DNA of 64,000 nucleotides from Bog-159 sp963707465 (lineage in GTDB: Bacteria > Acidobacteriota > Terriglobia > Bryobacterales > Bryobacteraceae), in the NCBI GenBank assembly GCA_963707465.1, contig CAVPQK010000013.1, forward strand, positions 868,001 to 932,000, given 5' to 3'. A program made the translations under genes and the position numbers. The notes below the pieces were generated by a model. The model ran no database searches. It was not told where the DNA came from and worked only from the letters and a program-made list of their open reading frames with translations. Of the stretch, positions 40,615 to 47,978 are shown one piece after another (the stretch's first letter is position 1; every line of letters starts with the position of its first letter).

Positions 40615-42207
40615 TCAGGGGCGAACCCGTCGTTGGTGCGTTGAAGGAATCTTCATATCCTCGCGGTACTTGGCTACTGTGCGGCGGGTCACGTTGATGC
40701 CCTCATGTTGCAGCGCCGTGGTGATCTGCTCGTCAGTGAGCGGGTGCGCGGTATTCTCTTCCTCGATCATCTTCTTCACCTTGCGTTTGAGCAGCAGTAG
40801 CGGTGTATTACCTCCCAAGGGGCCCTGCACAGCTTCGGAGAAGAAATACCGGAGCTCGTAAACGCCTTGCGGCGTGTGCACGTATTTGCTGGCTACCGCG
40901 CGGCTCACGGTGGAAGGATGCACGCCCACTTCCTCGGCCACCTCTTTAATCATCATGGGCTTGAGATAGTCGAGGCCATTCGCCAGAAAATCGGTCTGGC
41001 GGCGCACGATGGCCTGGCAGACCTTGAGTATGGTCTGCTTCCGCTGCTCGATATTCTTCATCAACTGGATAGCCGATGTATAGCGCTCACGCACGTAGTC
41101 GCGCACTTCCTTGGTGGCCCCGTTGTCGCGGTCGAGCATTCGCCGGTATTGCGCGTTCAAACGGAGCTGCGGCACGTCCTCATCGTTCATCTGGATGATG
41201 TAGTCGTCGCCATCCTTGATGAAGAAAACATCCGGCTCGACGGTGCGCGCGCCCGCGCCCGAGTACCGCAAGCCGGGGCGCGGATTCAGCCGCCGGATAG
41301 CTTTCACGGCGATCTCGATATGCTCCATGGGACGCACCAGAATCTTGGCGAGTTCGCGATACTGGCGCGTTTCGAGCAGCCGCAGATGGTCGGAGACGAC
41401 CTGCCAGGCCACGCCGCCCCGCCCGTTCATGCTTTCCAATTCCAGCAACAGGCACTCCCGCACGTTGCGCGCGCCCACCCCAGCCGGATCGAGGCCCTGC
41501 ACCACCTTTAGCGCCGCTTCAATCTGCTCCGGCGTATGATCTCCCATGCCGGCGATCTCTTCCAGCGAGGCGGTCAGATAACCATCCTCGTCGAGGTTGC
41601 CGATGATGGATTCGGCGGCGTCGCGGATGTCGTCGGAGAGCACGCTGACGCTCAGTTGGGAATGCAGATGATCGCCGAGGGTGACGGGCGCGGACAGAAA
41701 TGTTTCAAAGGAAGGCTTGTCGACGGGTTCCGAGGCGGGACTCTTGTAACCGGGATCCAGGTAATCGTCGAAGAAGGAGCCGAAGTCGATTTCATCGAAG
41801 GGGTCGGTGGCGGCGGCCGGTTCAACCGGCTCGGCCGCGGATACCTCCGGACTGGCCGTGCCATCGTTTCCCGCCGCATCCTGGAAGGGCTCCGCAAAGA
41901 TGTCGGCGGGGGCTTCGCCCGCAATTCCGTTGGTGTGCGCGGCGTCGCCCAAGGCCGCTTCGAGGAGCTGCTGGTCGGATGGATCGGTAACCCGCTCCGG
42001 CTCCAGCAGGGGCAGCAGTTCTTCCGCTGTGATCTCTTCGCCCGCTTCCTCGGTGGATTCTTCCAGGACCGGGTTTTCGACGATCTCCTGGGTGATCATC
42101 TCCTTCAGCTCCAGCCGGTTCAACTGGAGCACAGTCACCATTTGGACCAAACCGGGAGTCAATATCTGCTTCTGCGCGACCCGAAGCTGGAGTGATGGGC
42201 GAAGCAT
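40615..42207 (-). CDS. rpoN: RNA polymerase sigma-54 factor
   Basis: 530 residues from ATG 42207. Region I 'SLQLRVAQKQILTPGLVQMV', an acidic region II (~60-130), the core-binding and HTH regions ('GVHPSTVSRAVASKYVHTPQG'), and near the C-terminus the RpoN box in 'VTRRTVAKYREDMKIPST'. It directs transcription from -24/-12 promoters with enhancer-binding proteins. TATTAT ends 8 nt before ATG 42207, so GTG 42213 is too far upstream to be in the transcript. First gene of an rpoN-hpf-rapZ unit. Confidence 0.96.
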   Translation of the reverse strand: MLRPSLQLRVAQKQILTPGLVQMVTVLQLNRLELKEMITQEIVENPVLEESTEEAGEEITAEELLPLLEPERVTDPSDQQLLEAALGDAAHTNGIAGEAPADIFAEPFQDAAGNDGTASPEVSAAEPVEPAAATDPFDEIDFGSFFDDYLDPGYKSPASEPVDKPSFETFLSAPVTLGDHLHSQLSVSVLSDDIRDAAESIIGNLDEDGYLTASLEEIAGMGDHTPEQIEAALKVVQGLDPAGVGARNVRECLLLELESMNGRGGVAWQVVSDHLRLLETRQYRELAKILVRPMEHIEIAVKAIRRLNPRPGLRYSGAGARTVEPDVFFIKDGDDYIIQMNDEDVPQLRLNAQYRRMLDRDNGATKEVRDYVRERYTSAIQLMKNIEQRKQTILKVCQAIVRRQTDFLANGLDYLKPMMIKEVAEEVGVHPSTVSRAVASKYVHTPQGVYELRYFFSEAVQGPLGGNTPLLLLKRKVKKMIEEENTAHPLTDEQITTALQHEGINVTRRTVAKYREDMKIPSTHQRRVRP

Positions 42208-42215
42208 GCTCACAA

Positions 42216-42221
42216 ATAATA
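42216..42221 (-). promoter_or_regulatory. -10 box (TATTAT) of rpoN
   Basis: TATTAT on the minus strand, 8 nt before ATG 42207, in the short gap after the upstream permease gene. No Shine-Dalgarno sequence. Confidence 0.45.
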
Positions 42222-42252
42222 TGATATCACCGGGGCCGGGCGCGGCTGGCTA

Positions 42253-43512
42253 CTACTCATAGCGCAAACAGACGATTGGGTCCAGGTTGGCGGCGCGATT
42301 GGCGGGATAAAATCCAAAAAACAGCCCCACCCCCACTGAGATCAGCACGCCCAGCGTGATCCACAGTACAGATAAGGTCGCCGGTATGGAGGGCACCAGC
42401 GCGCGGATGGTATACGTGATCAGGGCTCCGCATAAAATGCCCAGCGCGCCGCCAATGCCCGAGAGCGTAATGGCCTCCAGCAGGAACTGTACGCGAATGT
42501 CCGCACGGCGCGCGCCGATGGCCTTGCGGATGCCGATCTCCTGTGTGCGTTCCGTCACCGAGATGAGCATGATGTTCATGACCCCGATGCCGCCCACCAG
42601 CAGGCCGATGGAGCTGATCACTCCGGTTAACAGCACCATGGCGCCGGTGAGCTGATTCCACAGGTCCAGGAAGAAATTGGCGTCGGCCACGTCGAAGTCG
42701 TTATCGCCGTTGTGCGGCACGCGGCGGCGGCGGCGCATGGCTTCGATGATGTCGTCGCGGGCGCGGGTGACGTCGGCGTCCGCGCGCACCGACGCGATCA
42801 AAAACACCTCCCGGATCTCGGGGTAGTTCTTGTGAAAGTTGGTCAGCGGGACGACGGCGAACTGGTCCACGCCGAAGCCGCCGAACAATCCGGGATCCTT
42901 CTCGAAAACTCCGATGACCTCGTAGAGCCGGCCATTGAGGCGGACCATCTTGCCGATCGCGTCGACGTGCGGAAAAAGGGCCTCCGCGATGGCTAGGCCG
43001 ATGACGATGACGTCGCGCGAATGCTCCAGATCGAATGGAGAGATGAAGCGCCCCTCGGCCACCGTGAACAGCGGCACCGCGTTGGTATAGTCCGGCTCGA
43101 CGCCGCGCACGATCATGCGCTCGACGTGCTGGTTGCCATAGCGAAGCTGGTCCGACACTTCGCCAATGTTGATGCGCTGCGCGAACGCGGTGGCATATGC
43201 CAGGGATGGGACGGTCTCCGCCAGGTAGCGGGCATCGTCGAATTGCAGGTATTTGCGCCCGCGGATGTTGGCGGGCAGCCGCGACAGGCCCGTATAGCCA
43301 GGAGGAATGCGGGTCACAAAGATGGTCTGCGAGCCGAGATTGCGGATGCGTCCCTCAATGTACCCGTTCAGGCCGTCGGTGATAGCCGCCACGGATATAA
43401 CCGAGGTGACACCGATAACGATACCAAGAATCGTCAGCCCGGATCGCACTTTCCGTGACCGGAGGGTGTCCAGGGCTACCAGGAGATTTTCCCTAACTTC
43501 GGTACGAGTCAT
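42253..43512 (-). CDS. MacB-like ABC transporter permease (second of two)
   Basis: 419 residues from ATG 43512. Architecture of a MacB/FtsX permease: N-terminal membrane segment ('RSGLTILGIVIGVTSVISVAA'), a ~230-residue periplasmic MacB_PCD domain, then three membrane segments with 'VTERTQEIGIRKAIGARRAD' and 'GLFFGFYPANRAANLDPIVCLRYE' as the ending. The ATPase is not in the window. ATGA overlap with the GxxExxY stop: the start codon is adjacent to the left terminal repeat of that cassette. An upstream frame extension is only the repeat being translated. Confidence 0.9.
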   Translation of the reverse strand: MTRTEVRENLLVALDTLRSRKVRSGLTILGIVIGVTSVISVAAITDGLNGYIEGRIRNLGSQTIFVTRIPPGYTGLSRLPANIRGRKYLQFDDARYLAETVPSLAYATAFAQRINIGEVSDQLRYGNQHVERMIVRGVEPDYTNAVPLFTVAEGRFISPFDLEHSRDVIVIGLAIAEALFPHVDAIGKMVRLNGRLYEVIGVFEKDPGLFGGFGVDQFAVVPLTNFHKNYPEIREVFLIASVRADADVTRARDDIIEAMRRRRRVPHNGDNDFDVADANFFLDLWNQLTGAMVLLTGVISSIGLLVGGIGVMNIMLISVTERTQEIGIRKAIGARRADIRVQFLLEAITLSGIGGALGILCGALITYTIRALVPSIPATLSVLWITLGVLISVGVGLFFGFYPANRAANLDPIVCLRYE

Positions 43513-43940
43513 TCGGAACCACAGATGGACACAGATGAACACGGATAAAACGGAGATACTACGCGCTTGATCCGTATTTTCGGAGTGCCGACGTTGATTA
43601 GGAGACACAGTTGAAGGCCCGTTGCTTTTAGGTAGTTCAGGCACTGAGCCAGATGAATGTCGTCAAATTCCTTGATCGCTTTGGGTTCGACCAGCACCAG
43701 GCCTTCAACCAGCAGGTCGGCTATGTACTCGCCCACAACGATATCTCTATAGCGAACGTGCAGTGCCTTGTGCGTTTCAACGGCGAGCCCCTTGCTTCTT
43801 AGCTCGTATGCCAAAGCATTTTCATAAACCTTCTCCAGAAAGCCGTGACCGAGGGTGTTGGCTACGGTGTAAGAACACCCAATTATCCGCTCTGTAATAG
43901 CGTTTAATCTGTGTTCATCTGTGTCCATCTGTGGTTCCAT
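43509..43940 (-). CDS. GxxExxY family protein in a TIR-bounded cassette
   Basis: 143 residues. The name-giving motif is 'GHGFLEKVYENALAYELRSKG' in part (G.x.E.x.Y), followed by 'VGEYIADLLVEGLVLVEPKA' with Asp and Glu/x/Lys spacing of PD-(D/E)XK-like nucleases, and 'CLNYLKATGLQLCLLINVG'. Function is unknown; nuclease-like activity is inference. Both ends of the coding region are made of the flanking 38-bp inverted repeat: the start 'MEPQMDTDEH' and the end 'YPCSSVSICGSE'. It sits exactly between two ABC permease genes, 1 bp after one stop and overlapping the next start by 4 bp. Confidence 0.88.
   Translation of the reverse strand: MEPQMDTDEHRLNAITERIIGCSYTVANTLGHGFLEKVYENALAYELRSKGLAVETHKALHVRYRDIVVGEYIADLLVEGLVLVEPKAIKEFDDIHLAQCLNYLKATGLQLCLLINVGTPKIRIKRVVSPFYPCSSVSICGSE
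43515..43552 (+). repeat. Left 38-bp terminal inverted repeat of the GxxExxY cassette
   Basis: Begins GGAACCACAGATGG and ends GATAAAACG. It matches the right copy at 43901-43938 in reverse complement at 36 of 38 positions. It encodes the last ~12 residues of the GxxExxY protein. Confidence 0.85.
43901..43938 (-). repeat. Right 38-bp terminal inverted repeat of the GxxExxY cassette
   Basis: On the minus strand GGAACCACAGATGG...GATTAAACG, nearly identical to the left copy. The gene's ATG (43940-43938) begins at its outer edge. Confidence 0.85.
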
Positions 43941-43941
43941 T

Positions 43942-45168
43942 TTACTCCGTCCGCAAGGCCGTCACAGGATCCAGTTTCGCCGCCTTCGTCGCCGGATAGA
44001 TTCCGAAAAACAACCCAATAATGGAACTTAGAACCACACCCAGCACCGCTACCCAAGTCTGCACGGCGGCGGGCAGCGACGTCAGGCTGCGGATGGCCAG
44101 AGCGCATAAAAAGCCAATGAAGACCCCGATCAGGCCCCCGACGATGCATTGCATCACGCTCTCGGTCAGGAACTGCATCAGAATATCGTGCTGCGTCGCG
44201 CCGATCGCCCGCCGCACGCCGATCTCTTTGGTCCGCTCTGTAACACTGACTAACATCACGTTCATGATGACAATGCCGCCTACCACCGCGGAGATGGAAC
44301 TGACCATCACAAAGACGGCGAAAAACGCCGAGCTTATACTTTGCCACAGGGAGATGTAACTATCGGCCGTGCCAATATAGAAGTCTTCGTCATGGCCTTC
44401 GGTAATGTGACGGCGCGCGCGCAGCATCAGCCGCACTTCGTCCTGCGCCTGCTGGAATAGCTGCTGGCTGCCGGCCGCCATGATTTCCAGCGTCAGACTG
44501 TTGCGCGAGCCGCGGATGCGCAGGTATGTATTCAACGGAATAATCATGAACGTGTCCTGATCCTGGCCCAGGACGGAACCGATGGACTCGAACGTGCCAA
44601 CCACCGTGAACTCCTCGTTGCCCGTCTTGACCACGTGGCCAATGGGGTCCACTCCCGTAAATAATTCCTGCACCAGCCGGTCGCCCAGCAGGCACACGGC
44701 CGCGGCGTGGCGGTCTTCCGGCTCCGTGAAATACCGGCCGCGCGACAGCGTGCGTGTGTCGATCTCGGCCATGTTGGCGGTGTGGCCGTACAGCGAGACA
44801 TCTTCCAGATCGCGGTCGCGGTAGCGCACGCCGAGCGTACTGGCAACCGAAGCGCCCACGTACTGGCAATGGACGCAGCCTTCCGCTACGGCCTGCAGGT
44901 CCTCCCGCAGGATGTTCTTGTTGCGCTGGGCGCGCACCACTACCGCAAAGTCCGTCACCACGAAGGGCAGGCGCGAGATGCGAAAGACATTGGTGCCTAG
45001 ATTCGCGATCTTCGTTTCCACGTAGCGGTTGGCACCCTGCACCAGGGTCATGACGGCGATCAGCGTGGCGACCCCCATGGTTAAGCCCAGCATGGTCAGC
45101 GAGGCGCGCAGCTTGTGCGCGCGCAGGGCGTCGGCCGCCAAGTACACGTTATCGCGGAAAGATAACAT
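43942..45168 (-). CDS. MacB-like ABC transporter permease (first of two)
   Basis: 408 residues from ATG 45168. 'LRASLTMLGLTMGVATLIAVM' is the first membrane segment, then a periplasmic MacB_PCD domain, then three segments with 'VTERTKEIGVRRAIGATQHD' and 'GLFFGIYPATKAAKLDPVTALR'. It is a paralogue of the permease at 42253-43512 and the two would originally have been adjacent, forming a heterodimer by inference. Its start overlaps the tyrS end by 20 bp. Confidence 0.9.
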   Translation of the reverse strand: MLSFRDNVYLAADALRAHKLRASLTMLGLTMGVATLIAVMTLVQGANRYVETKIANLGTNVFRISRLPFVVTDFAVVVRAQRNKNILREDLQAVAEGCVHCQYVGASVASTLGVRYRDRDLEDVSLYGHTANMAEIDTRTLSRGRYFTEPEDRHAAAVCLLGDRLVQELFTGVDPIGHVVKTGNEEFTVVGTFESIGSVLGQDQDTFMIIPLNTYLRIRGSRNSLTLEIMAAGSQQLFQQAQDEVRLMLRARRHITEGHDEDFYIGTADSYISLWQSISSAFFAVFVMVSSISAVVGGIVIMNVMLVSVTERTKEIGVRRAIGATQHDILMQFLTESVMQCIVGGLIGVFIGFLCALAIRSLTSLPAAVQTWVAVLGVVLSSIIGLFFGIYPATKAAKLDPVTALRTE

Positions 45169-46387
45169 CCACTTTTGTCTTAACCTTCCGCCAGTTCTTT
45201 CCAACGTGCACGATCGCCTCAACGGGCAGTTCGGCGAGCACCAGGTCATGGACGCGCTCGCCGTTGATCTCGACCGCGCCCGCTTTGATTTTTCGAACCG
45301 CGTCGGTGACCGAATTCGCGAGGCCGCTTTTGGCGAGCAGCTTGTCGACGCGGATGCCGGCGGCGGTGCGCACATCTTCCGGCAGCGGCACCGTTTGGAT
45401 GTCCTCCGGCACCTCGTGGCGGCGCACCACGCGATTGAACGCCTCTTCCCCGCGCGCGGCATCCGCGGCCGAGTGGAAATCGGTCACGATCAGGCGCGCC
45501 AGTTCCGCCTTCGCGTGCATGGGATGCAGTTCCCCGCCCGCGATGCGCGCGCGCATGCGGTCGATCTCCGCCAGGCTGCGGTCCGTCAGTAACTCGTAGT
45601 AGCGGAACATCAGGTTATCGCCGATCTGCATCACCTTGCGGTACATGATTTCCGGCGGCTCAGTGATGCCGATGTAATTGCCCAGCGATTTGGACATTTT
45701 GTTGACGCCATCCAACCCTTCGAGCAGCGGCACGGTAGCCACGATCTGCTGCGGCAGCCCGTAATCCTTCTGAATCTCGCGGCCCACCAGCAGGTTGAAC
45801 TTCTGATCGGTGCCGCCCATTTCCACGTCGCACTTCAGGGCCACGGAATCGTAAGCCTGCGCCAGCGGATACAGCAGCTCGTGCACGGATATCGGCACGC
45901 CGTCTTTGTAGCGCTTGGAGAATTCATCGCGCTCCAGGATGCGCGCCACCGTGTAGCGCGAACACAGGCCCACCAGTTCCTCGTAGCGCATAGGCTGCAG
46001 CCACTCGCTGTTGAAGCGCACCTCGGTTTTCTCGGGATCGAGAATCTTGAAGACCTGCGCGCGGTAAGTTTCCGCGTTGCGGTCGATATCTTCGCGCGTC
46101 ATGGGCGGGCGCATGATGTTGCGGCCAGTGGGATCGCCGATGAGCGACGTCATGTCGCCGATCAGGAAGATGACCGTGTGGCCCAGATCCTGAAAGTGTT
46201 TCATCTTGCGCAGCAGCACGGTGTGGCCCAGATGCAGGTCCGGCGCGGTAGGATCGAAGCCCGCTTTCACGCGCAGGGGCCGGCCGGCGTGGGCCGCCTG
46301 CAGCAGCCGTTCGCGCAGGTCCTCTTCGCGAATGATCTCGACCAGGCCTTTTCTAAGATAGGTCAGCTGTTCGTCTATGGGAGGCAC
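45149..46387 (-). CDS. tyrS: Tyrosyl-tRNA synthetase
   Basis: 412 residues, TyrZ-like type. Class I signatures: 'APDLHLGHTVLLRKMKHFQ' (HIGH) at ~50 and 'VNKMSKSLGNYIGI' (KMSKS) at ~232. A C-terminal S4 domain ('RVDKLLAKSGLANSVTDAVR') binds tRNA. Start is GTG 46387; an extended -10 lies 8 nt upstream. No T-box leader is visible. Confidence 0.95.
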   Translation of the reverse strand: MPPIDEQLTYLRKGLVEIIREEDLRERLLQAAHAGRPLRVKAGFDPTAPDLHLGHTVLLRKMKHFQDLGHTVIFLIGDMTSLIGDPTGRNIMRPPMTREDIDRNAETYRAQVFKILDPEKTEVRFNSEWLQPMRYEELVGLCSRYTVARILERDEFSKRYKDGVPISVHELLYPLAQAYDSVALKCDVEMGGTDQKFNLLVGREIQKDYGLPQQIVATVPLLEGLDGVNKMSKSLGNYIGITEPPEIMYRKVMQIGDNLMFRYYELLTDRSLAEIDRMRARIAGGELHPMHAKAELARLIVTDFHSAADAARGEEAFNRVVRRHEVPEDIQTVPLPEDVRTAAGIRVDKLLAKSGLANSVTDAVRKIKAGAVEINGERVHDLVLAELPVEAIVHVGKNWRKVKTKVDVIFPR

Positions 46388-46395
46388 TCTGAATT

Positions 46396-46404
46396 AAGTT
46401 AGCA
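46396..46404 (-). promoter_or_regulatory. Extended -10 (TGC-TAACTT) of tyrS
   Basis: Minus-strand TGC TAACTT followed by 8 nt and GTG 46387. No Shine-Dalgarno sequence, so a leaderless start is likely. Confidence 0.4.
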
Positions 46405-46428
46405 TGGCTGACGGACTGGCTCTGCTGC

Positions 46429-46764
46429 TTAAAGACTTATTGGAGGAACGACGGAAAGACTGGGAGGCGTCGCTCGCTCGCTTGCCCCTGGCACCAGTTC
46501 CAGAGCCATCCGCAGATCCGTTACTTTGGTCGCCAGGATCGTGTGATCGGCCACACTCAGCCCGCTGATTTTCGGCAGCAGCGTCCTCACCTGGACGTAG
46601 ACCTCTTCGGCTTGCGCATAAAAGACCGACTGAGACGTAGCCGCCACGCTAGCCATGGCGATGCCCCGGTCCAACTCCGTGTTGACCATGGGCACGCCCA
46701 GCATGGCCGGAACGCCCATCTCCGCCGCCACCGCCAATAGGAAAACAAAGTGCAGGAACCTCAT
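46429..46764 (-). CDS. Small secreted protein of unknown function
   Basis: 111 residues. A signal-peptide-like start 'MRFLHFVFLLAVAAEM' is followed by a helical region ('SVFYAQAEEVYVQVRTLLP') and a proline-rich end. No family recognised. It is 10 bp from galT on the same strand, directly downstream. Confidence is limited by its small size. Confidence 0.5.
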   Translation of the reverse strand: MRFLHFVFLLAVAAEMGVPAMLGVPMVNTELDRGIAMASVAATSQSVFYAQAEEVYVQVRTLLPKISGLSVADHTILATKVTDLRMALELVPGASERATPPSLSVVPPISL

Positions 46765-46773
46765 ATATTCAGG

Positions 46774-47817
46774 CTACACCAATCCGGCCTGGTGAGTCTC
46801 CGGCATGGAGCGCAGCCGGGCCGCGGCGCTCTCGGCGGTGATATCCCGTTGCGGCATGCCCAGCATCTCAAACCCCACCATGAATTTCCGGATGGTCGCG
46901 GAGCGCAGCAGCGGCGGATAGTAGTGCGCATGGAAGTGCCACTCCGGATGCGTCGCCCCATCGGTCGGCCGCTGGTGAAAGCCCATGGTGTAAGGGAACG
47001 GCGCCGCAAAAACGTTGTCGTAACGCGTGGTGACGCGCTTCAGAATATCCGCCAGCAGGCCGCGCTCGGCGACGCTGAACTCGTCCATGGCCGTCAGGTG
47101 GCGCTTGCTGACAATCATAGTCTCGAACGGCCACACCGCCCAAAATGGCACGAGCGCCGCGAAGGACTCGTTCTCGCAGACCACGCGCTCGCCGGATTCG
47201 CGTTCGAGCGCGAGGTAGTCGCACAGCAGGCACGATCCGCGGGCGGCGCGCCAAGCCGCCTGTTCGCGCTGCTCGGCAGCCACCTCCGGCGGGATACTGC
47301 TGCTGGCCCAAATCTGGCAATGCGGATGCGGATTGCTGGCACCCATCATCTCGCCGCGATTTTCGAAGATCTGCACGTGCCGGATTTGGGGCTGGCGGGC
47401 CAGGTCAGCGTATTGCCCGGCCCACTCGTTCACCAACAGCGTGAGATCCGGCACGCTCATGCGCGAAACCGTCAGATCGTGCCGCGGCGAAAAGCAACCC
47501 ACGCGGCAAATGCCCGGCTCGGCGGCGGCAATCAACAGGCCGTGGCTATCCTCGGCGCCGGCGGGCGTGTCCGGCAGCATCGCCGCAAAATCGTTATCGA
47601 AGACAAACGTGCTGCTGTAAGGCGGATTGCGCGCGCCGCCCGCCCGCGCATTGCCCGGACAAAGGTAGCAGTTGGGATCGTACTCCGGCCGGGTCTCCGG
47701 CGCGGTCTTCTCCACCTGGCCCTGCCACGGCCGCTCGGTACGGTGCGGCGACACCAGGATCCACGAGCCGTTGAGCGCATTGAAGCGGCGGTGCGGATGC
47801 CTCATGAAATCGATCAT
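46774..47817 (-). CDS. galT: Galactose-1-phosphate uridylyltransferase
   Basis: 347 residues from ATG 47817. 'RFNALNGSWILVSPHRTERP' is the N-terminal signature, 'DPNCYLCPGN' a zinc site, 'FENRGEMMGASNPHPHCQIW' carries the nucleophilic His of the HPH motif, and 'SCLLCDYLALE' the second metal region. It exchanges UMP between UDP-glucose and galactose-1-phosphate in the Leloir pathway. Start chosen because an extended -10 (TGT-TATCCT) ends 7 nt upstream. galK and galE are not in the window. Divergent from the SRP RNA. Confidence 0.95.
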   Translation of the reverse strand: MIDFMRHPHRRFNALNGSWILVSPHRTERPWQGQVEKTAPETRPEYDPNCYLCPGNARAGGARNPPYSSTFVFDNDFAAMLPDTPAGAEDSHGLLIAAAEPGICRVGCFSPRHDLTVSRMSVPDLTLLVNEWAGQYADLARQPQIRHVQIFENRGEMMGASNPHPHCQIWASSSIPPEVAAEQREQAAWRAARGSCLLCDYLALERESGERVVCENESFAALVPFWAVWPFETMIVSKRHLTAMDEFSVAERGLLADILKRVTTRYDNVFAAPFPYTMGFHQRPTDGATHPEWHFHAHYYPPLLRSATIRKFMVGFEMLGMPQRDITAESAAARLRSMPETHQAGLV

Positions 47818-47824
47818 CGTAATG

Positions 47825-47833
47825 AGGATAACA
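47825..47833 (-). promoter_or_regulatory. Extended -10 (TGT-TATCCT) of galT
   Basis: Minus-strand TGT TATCCT followed by 7 nt and ATG 47817, without a Shine-Dalgarno sequence. Confidence 0.45.
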
Positions 47834-47861
47834 AGGGACGCGTGATACCATAGTCGATTGT

Positions 47862-47964
47862 CAGGTCTCGGGCTCCGTGCGACGGGCGGCCGCAAACCCC
47901 GCCAGGTCCGGAAGGAAGCAACGGTAGTGGTTTAACCCGTGTGCCGCGGATCACCCGGGGCCTG
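47862..47964 (+). ncRNA. ffs: Signal recognition particle RNA (small, 4.5S type)
   Basis: About 103 nt. The apical domain IV core CAGGTCCGGAAGGAAGCA is exact for SRP RNA and binds Ffh. The ends pair: CAGGTCTCGGG (47862-47872) with CCCGGGGCCTG (47954-47964), 11 pairs including three G-U. No Alu domain, so it is the short form. Its place 15 bp before dnaX, followed by ybaB and recR, matches the conserved bacterial neighbourhood. Confidence 0.95.
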
Positions 47965-47978
47965 GCATTCGCCCACCC

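Noticed and set aside
43513..43644. N-terminal extension of the second permease upstream of ATG 43512
   Set aside because: It is only the antisense of the GxxExxY gene end and its terminal repeat; the MacB family starts at the ATG.
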